DNA of 50,078 nt from Saccharibacillus sp. CPCC 101409 (lineage in GTDB: Bacteria > Bacillota > Bacilli > Paenibacillales > Paenibacillaceae): the NCBI RefSeq assembly GCF_030518235.1, contig NZ_JAULSA010000024.1:1-50078 (forward strand), in the 5' to 3' direction. A model generated the notes under the pieces. That model did not search any database and was not told the DNA's origin. It was given only the letters and a program-made list of their open reading frames with translations. The position numbers and the translations under genes are program-made. Positions 46,590 through 50,078 of this stretch are shown piece by piece. Position 1 is the stretch's first letter; each line of letters opens with the position of its first letter.

Positions 46590-47717
46590 TTATTGTACGT
46601 CGTAGAAGACGTTAACTTCGGACTCTCTGTCGAAGACGTGTACTTTGTTCATGTCGATTGCAAGTCTGATCTGCGATCCTTCGCGCACGCTCGAACGTCC
46701 GTCTACACGTGCGATCGTCGTGTCGCCGCCAAGGCCGCTCAGGTAAAGCAGCATTTCGTGGCCGAGGTTCTCGGTAACTTCGACATTGGCCGCGAAGATC
46801 GTGTTCGGCGAAGCTTCCAGGAATACCGGCTCTTCGTGAATATCTTCCGGACGCAGACCCAGGATAACGTCTTTGCCTACCAGGCCTTTATCGCGCAGAA
46901 CCTGCGCTTTGCCGCGAGGCACTTCAACGTCGAGGCCTTGAGCCTGGAAGTGCAGCGCTCCGCCTTGATCGGCCAGTTTGCCGTTGATGAAGTTCATTGT
47001 CGGGGAACCGATAAAGCCGGCAACGAAGATATTCGTCGGGTTGTTGTACAGTTCTTCCGGCGGAGCCGCCTGTTGAATGATGCCGTCTTTCATAACGACG
47101 ATCCGATCGCCCATGGTCATGGCTTCGATCTGGTCGTGCGTTACGTAGATACAGGTGGTTTCGAGTCTCTTAACCAGCTTGGTGATTTCCGCGCGCATCT
47201 GACCGCGCAGCTTCGCATCCAGGTTGGAGAGAGGTTCGTCCATCAGGAAGACCTGCGGATCGCGGACGATTGCGCGGCCCAGAGCTACCCGTTGACGTTG
47301 ACCGCCGGAGAGAGCTTTCGGTTTGCGTTCAAGCAGGTGCTCGATATCGAGAATTCTCGCCGCTTCGCGCACGCGTTTCTCGATTTCGTCTTTTTTGACT
47401 TTACGCAGTTTCAGACCGAAGGCCATGTTCGAGTATACGTCCATGTGCGGATACAGGGCGTAAGACTGGAATACCATCGCGATATCGCGGTCTTTCGGAG
47501 CCACGTCGTTGACCACGCGGTCGCCGATATACAGTTTGCCTTCGGAGATTTCTTCCAGACCCGCGATCATGCGCAGAGTCGTCGATTTCCCGCAGCCGGA
47601 AGGACCGACCAGCACGAGGAATTCTTTGTCTTTAATATCGAGATTAACGTCGATTACCGTTGCTTTGTCGGAACCTGCGTATTTCTTGTAGATATGTTCT
47701 AAGCGTACACCAGCCAT
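46590..47717 (-). CDS. msmX: Multi-sugar ABC importer ATPase, MsmX/UgpC type
   Basis: Cytoplasmic ATPase shared by several carbohydrate ABC importers. The 375-residue protein has Walker A GPSGCGKST at 38-46, the Q loop in AMVFQSYALYPHM, signature ALSGGQRQRVALGRA, Walker B VFLMDEPLSNLDAKLR, the H-loop YVTHDQIEAMTMGDR, and a C-terminal regulatory TOBE/MOI domain (LGLRPEDIHEEP). No permease or binding protein is adjacent, as is typical for MsmX. The ATG at 47717 follows GGGAGG; extension upstream lacks a site. The neighbouring PucR-type gene is upstream on the same strand. Confidence 0.93.
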   Translation of the reverse strand: MAGVRLEHIYKKYAGSDKATVIDVNLDIKDKEFLVLVGPSGCGKSTTLRMIAGLEEISEGKLYIGDRVVNDVAPKDRDIAMVFQSYALYPHMDVYSNMAFGLKLRKVKKDEIEKRVREAARILDIEHLLERKPKALSGGQRQRVALGRAIVRDPQVFLMDEPLSNLDAKLRGQMRAEITKLVKRLETTCIYVTHDQIEAMTMGDRIVVMKDGIIQQAAPPEELYNNPTNIFVAGFIGSPTMNFINGKLADQGGALHFQAQGLDVEVPRGKAQVLRDKGLVGKDVILGLRPEDIHEEPVFLEASPNTIFAANVEVTENLGHEMLLYLSGLGGDTTIARVDGRSSVREGSQIRLAIDMNKVHVFDRESEVNVFYDVQ

Positions 47718-47837
47718 TGATTGTTGCCTCCCTGTATTTAAGGATATGTGTATGGAGCTGAGTTGCTTTATTCGACCTGCTACCATATTACCCTGAATAC
47801 GCTTTCCTGGCTATCCGCAAACTGCACAAAAATCCGC

Positions 47838-48983
47838 TCAGTCTTTTGTCACTTTATCCAATAGCAAAGCCAGCTTCATCAAAACGGCGTCTCCGAAGTT
47901 ACGAACGTCGAGCCCCGTCTCGTGTTTGACCTTGTCCAGCCGGTAGATCAGCGTGTTGCGGTGGATGTACAGCCGCTTGGCCGTTTCGCTTACATTGCAG
48001 TTCATTTGAAAAAAAGTTTCCAGCGTCGTCAGCAGCTCCGAATCGGACAGTACGTCTTCCCGCCCCAGTACATTCTCCATAAAAGACAGCCGCTGATCGA
48101 TCGGGATACTGTTGACCAGTCGCTCCAAACCCAGATCCCAGGGCAGATGCACGTTTCGCGTGACATGAAACGTCCTGCCGAGAAACACGCTTTCGCGCAG
48201 GATCCGCAGAGCCGCCACAAGGCCGTGGGCCGGCTGAAGCGGCTCGGCGACGGACAGATTGAAAATGCCCGTCCATTCGCTCGCAATCAATTCATATAGA
48301 CCTAACCCGAACGCCTGCAGCAGCTCCCGGTCGGACTCCTCGTCCTCGCCGCGCTCTTCCGATACTTCGAGCACCTCCAGCCGATCGACCAGCAGCAGCC
48401 ATTCGCGTCCGTGCAGCGGCACGACGATAACATCGCGCTCCAGAAAAGTCGTCAGCAGCTGATGAAGCTCTTCATAGCCGCCGAGCGAGTTCTGCGCGCC
48501 TTCACAGATCAGCAGAAACGGGATCATTTCCGTAAAAAGACGGCTTTTGAGCAGCAGCCGGTCCGGCAGTTCGTCGACCGACGTTTCCTGCTCCAACTGC
48601 TCGGTCAGCCAGCGTCCAAGCTGCTGGACCTCCGTTTCTTCATTCGCCGCGCTATCGGTTCCGCCGCTCAATGCAGCCTCCACCAGCAGCCCGATCAGCC
48701 GGCGCTGTGCAGGATCGATTCCCTCGTCTTCGATCCGGAAGAAAACGGCTTCTTTTTGCGCCGCGCCGCCGAAGATGCCGCCAAACAGCGTCGCGCCGCC
48801 GATAACCGCGCCTGTATGCAAAGCCGCGGCCTCCGTCTGCTCGAGAGTGCGTTCATCCGCGCCGGGTTCCTGGTGCGCTTCGGACAGAAGCGCTTCTCTC
48901 CATTCTTCGCTCGTCAGCCGGATCAATTCCACCGGCTTTTCAACGATCGTTTCCAGTTTCCTTCGGATCTCCTGCACATTCAT
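47838..48983 (-). CDS. PucR/CdaR-type transcriptional regulator
   Basis: A 381-residue protein with a C-terminal PucR-family helix-turn-helix (residues about 320-375: NVSETAKRLYIHRNTLIYRLDKVKHETGLDVRNF). The N-terminal 300 residues show no known sensor by eye; a Gly-rich stretch near 60-75 (GAVIGGATLFGGIFGG) and an acidic part near 205-225 stand out. CdaR-like proteins control sugar acid use, but the target here is unknown. The ATG at 48983 is chosen as GGAGGAG lies before it; the GTG five codons upstream covers that site. It is directly upstream of msmX and could be cotranscribed with it. Confidence 0.85.
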   Translation of the reverse strand: MNVQEIRRKLETIVEKPVELIRLTSEEWREALLSEAHQEPGADERTLEQTEAAALHTGAVIGGATLFGGIFGGAAQKEAVFFRIEDEGIDPAQRRLIGLLVEAALSGGTDSAANEETEVQQLGRWLTEQLEQETSVDELPDRLLLKSRLFTEMIPFLLICEGAQNSLGGYEELHQLLTTFLERDVIVVPLHGREWLLLVDRLEVLEVSEERGEDEESDRELLQAFGLGLYELIASEWTGIFNLSVAEPLQPAHGLVAALRILRESVFLGRTFHVTRNVHLPWDLGLERLVNSIPIDQRLSFMENVLGREDVLSDSELLTTLETFFQMNCNVSETAKRLYIHRNTLIYRLDKVKHETGLDVRNFGDAVLMKLALLLDKVTKD

Positions 48984-49086
48984 AGCCGGCTCCTCCACTA
49001 TCCGTTTTCTTTATATTTTATCATAAGCCGGGTTAAAGCTTAATCGGCACCTCGGAACAGCCTGTCGAAGCATATAATAACAACAC

Positions 49087-49122
49087 AAAAAACCGTGCTT
49101 CGCCGAAACGAAACACGGTTTT
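49087..49122 (-). terminator. Terminator of the rRNA-tRNA operon
   Basis: AAAACCGTG and CACGGTTTT flank a smaller TTCG/CGAA pair; six T residues follow on the minus strand, just past tRNA-Lys. Confidence 0.9.
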
Positions 49123-49126
49123 GAGA

Positions 49127-49199
49127 TGAGCCATGAAGGACTCGAACCTTCGACACCCTGATTAAAAGTCAGGTGCTCTACCAACTGAGCTAATGGCTC
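49127..49199 (-). tRNA. tRNA-Lys (anticodon TTT)
   Basis: Acceptor GAGCCAT paired with ATGGCTC, anticodon loop in GACTTTTAATC, T arm GAAGGTTCGAGTCCTTC. The CCA end is not encoded. Last tRNA of the cluster. Confidence 0.95.
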
Positions 49200-49206
49200 T
49201 TAAAAC

Positions 49207-49291
49207 TGGTGGAGGCTGATGGATTCGAACCACCGAACTCGGAGAGAACAGATTTACAGTCTGCTGCGTTTGGCCACTTCGCTAAGCCTCC
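49207..49291 (-). tRNA. tRNA-Tyr (anticodon GTA)
   Basis: Acceptor GGAGGCT/AGCCTCC, anticodon in GACTGTAAATC, long variable arm (class II) and an encoded CCA. Confidence 0.95.
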
Positions 49292-49304
49292 ACAATACAA
49301 AAGA

Positions 49305-49377
<73 letters not shown>

Positions 49378-49415
49378 ATACAATGTAACGATAAAACGTA
49401 TGAAATTGAATTAAA

Positions 49416-49491
49416 TGGCGGAACCGACGGGATTTGAACCCGCGATCTCCTGCGTGACAGGCAGGCATGTTAACCCCTACACCACGGTTCC
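49416..49491 (-). tRNA. tRNA-Asp (anticodon GTC)
   Basis: Acceptor GGAACCG/CGGTTCC with G discriminator, anticodon in GCCTGTCACGC, encoded CCA. Confidence 0.95.
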
Positions 49492-49502
49492 AGGCCAATT
49501 AA

Positions 49503-49578
<76 letters not shown>

Positions 49579-49584
49579 ATAATA

Positions 49585-49660
49585 TGGTGGAGGCTGAGGG
49601 GTTCGAACCCCCGACCCTCTGCTTGTAAGGCAGATGCTCTCCCAGCTGAGCTAAGCCTCC
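49585..49660 (-). tRNA. tRNA-Val (anticodon TAC)
   Basis: Acceptor GGAGGCT/AGCCTCC, anticodon in GCCTTACAAGC, T arm GGGGGTTCGAACCCCT, encoded CCA. Confidence 0.95.
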
Positions 49661-49678
49661 ATGGGAATAAAGATAAAA

Positions 49679-49752
49679 TAGCGGCGGAGGGGATCGAACC
49701 CCCGACCTCACGGGTATGAACCGTACGCTCTAGCCAGCTGAGCTACACCGCC
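49679..49752 (-). tRNA. tRNA-Met, elongator type (anticodon CAT)
   Basis: Starts GGCGGTGTAGCTCAGC and has the anticodon in GGTTCATACC. Position 1 can pair with its partner (wobble), unlike initiator tRNA, and the three-GC anticodon stem of initiators is absent. It closely follows the Bacillus elongator tRNA-Met. CCA is not encoded. Confidence 0.92.
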
Positions 49753-49794
49753 ATATTACAGATGCCACATTCTCTCCTATATAATAGAAGGAAA

Positions 49795-49886
49795 TGGCGG
49801 AGAGAGAGGGATTCGAACCCTCGCACCGCTAACGCAGTCTAACCCCTTAGCAGAGGGTCCCCTTATAGCCACTTGGGTATCTCTCC
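49795..49886 (-). tRNA. tRNA-Ser (anticodon GCT)
   Basis: Acceptor GGAGAGA/TCTCTCC-type stem with G discriminator, anticodon in CTCTGCTAAGG, long variable arm and encoded CCA. First tRNA after the 23S gene. Confidence 0.95.
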
Positions 49887-50018
49887 AAAACAGTTCTTGC
49901 GCAGCAAACGCGAGTGTTTGCCACTACTCTTTCATCACTCAAGGTTTGCACCTTGAAAACCGGATCCGAAACGATTTCTTCGCGTCATCGAAGTGACTTT
50001 TCTGTTGAAAAGTCGGGA
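49887..50018 (-). other. 23S rRNA 3' flank / processing spacer
   Basis: No 5S rRNA sequence is present here. On the minus strand the spacer contains GTTTCGGATCCGGTTTTCAAGG, the complement of the CCTTGAAAACCGGATCCGAAAC-type sequence that I know from leaders just before 23S genes in this group. It would therefore be the 3' half of the 23S processing stem cut by an RNase III-type enzyme. The 5' half is outside the window. Confidence 0.55.
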
Positions 50019-50078
50019 GGATAAGCCCTCGACCGATTAGTACTGGTCAGCTCCACGCATTGCTGCGCGTCCACCTCC
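50019..50078 (-). rRNA. 23S ribosomal RNA, 3' end (partial)
   Basis: The minus strand reads ...GGAGCTGACCAGTACTAAT then CGGTCGAGGGCTTATCC, the conserved 3' terminus of bacterial 23S rRNA. Only the last 60 or so bases are inside the window. The exact end is uncertain by a few bases. Confidence 0.93.

Noticed and set aside
44167..46605. Long plus-strand open frames opposite lgt-hprK (and similar ones at 1992-3677, 4328-5815, 13636-15558, 17602-19398, 24166-26214, 36584-38770)
   Set aside because: They lie antisense to well identified genes, have Arg/Ala-rich or low-information translations without domains, lack ribosome binding sites, and arise from GC-rich third codon positions of the true genes.

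Overview
The window reads as chromosomal DNA of a moderately GC-rich, spore-former-type Gram-positive bacterium of the Paenibacillaceae (Paenibacillus or Saccharibacillus-like). The reasons are the Bacillus-type gene orders (cggR-gap-pgk-tpiA-gpmI-eno; rapZ-glmR-whiA-HPr; hprK-lgt-ppaX-yvoF-hisZ-hisG-hisD-hisB-hisH-hisA-hisF-hisIE), strong AGGAGG-type ribosome binding sites, an SLH-domain exoprotein, a copper-amine-oxidase-like N-terminal domain protein, and a CtsR box and CggR operator matching their Bacillus consensus sequences. The species is an inference only.

Layout, left to right. 1-0.3 kb: the C-terminal end of an IS66-like transposase followed directly by a repeat array. 0.5-8.4 kb: the central glycolytic cluster on the minus strand (cggR, gap, pgk, tpiA, gpmI, eno) with a consensus sigma-A promoter and CggR operator. 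8.4-9.4 kb: a lone tRNA-Arg and clpP under a CtsR-controlled promoter. 9.5-20 kb: accessory genes (AIM24, YwnA-like Rrf2 regulator, branched-chain aminotransferase with divergent LysR gene, secreted DUF3298-type and SIMPL proteins, DUF4262, serine hydrolase with SLH domains). 19.6-24.3 kb: glk-rapZ-glmR-whiA-HPr operon. 24.5-31.6 kb: DUF1858/DUF438-hemerythrin-PAS pair with an FNR-like site, an AAA ATPase, a TPR-HTH protein with trxB, and a prs paralogue. 32.5-41.4 kb: a complete histidine pathway (hisZ, G, D, B, H, A, F, IE, J). 41.8-49 kb: acyltransferase, yvoF, ppaX, lgt, hprK, an MsmX-type ATPase and a PucR-type regulator. 49.1-50.1 kb: eight tRNA genes downstream of a 23S rRNA gene whose 3' end enters the window.

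How it fits together: carbon flow is the main theme. Glycolysis (CggR-sensed), glucokinase, GlmR (the glycolysis/peptidoglycan switch), a seryl-phosphorylatable HPr and its kinase HprK, PpaX, and MsmX-type sugar-import ATPase all lie here. The his genes sit next to a PRPP synthetase paralogue that could supply their substrate.

The most unusual structure is not protein coding. Five intergenic arrays (169-305, 10447-10637, 10855-11041, 31825-32010, 39530-39717) are built of about 25-26 bp units at start-to-start spacings of about 51/61/51 bases. The unit sequence differs between loci (three sequence families), but the geometry is the same each time; one array lacks its first unit where transposase sequence begins. 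Two further diverged copies of a terminal-inverted-repeat element (19999-20111 and 32129-32323) look like MITEs.
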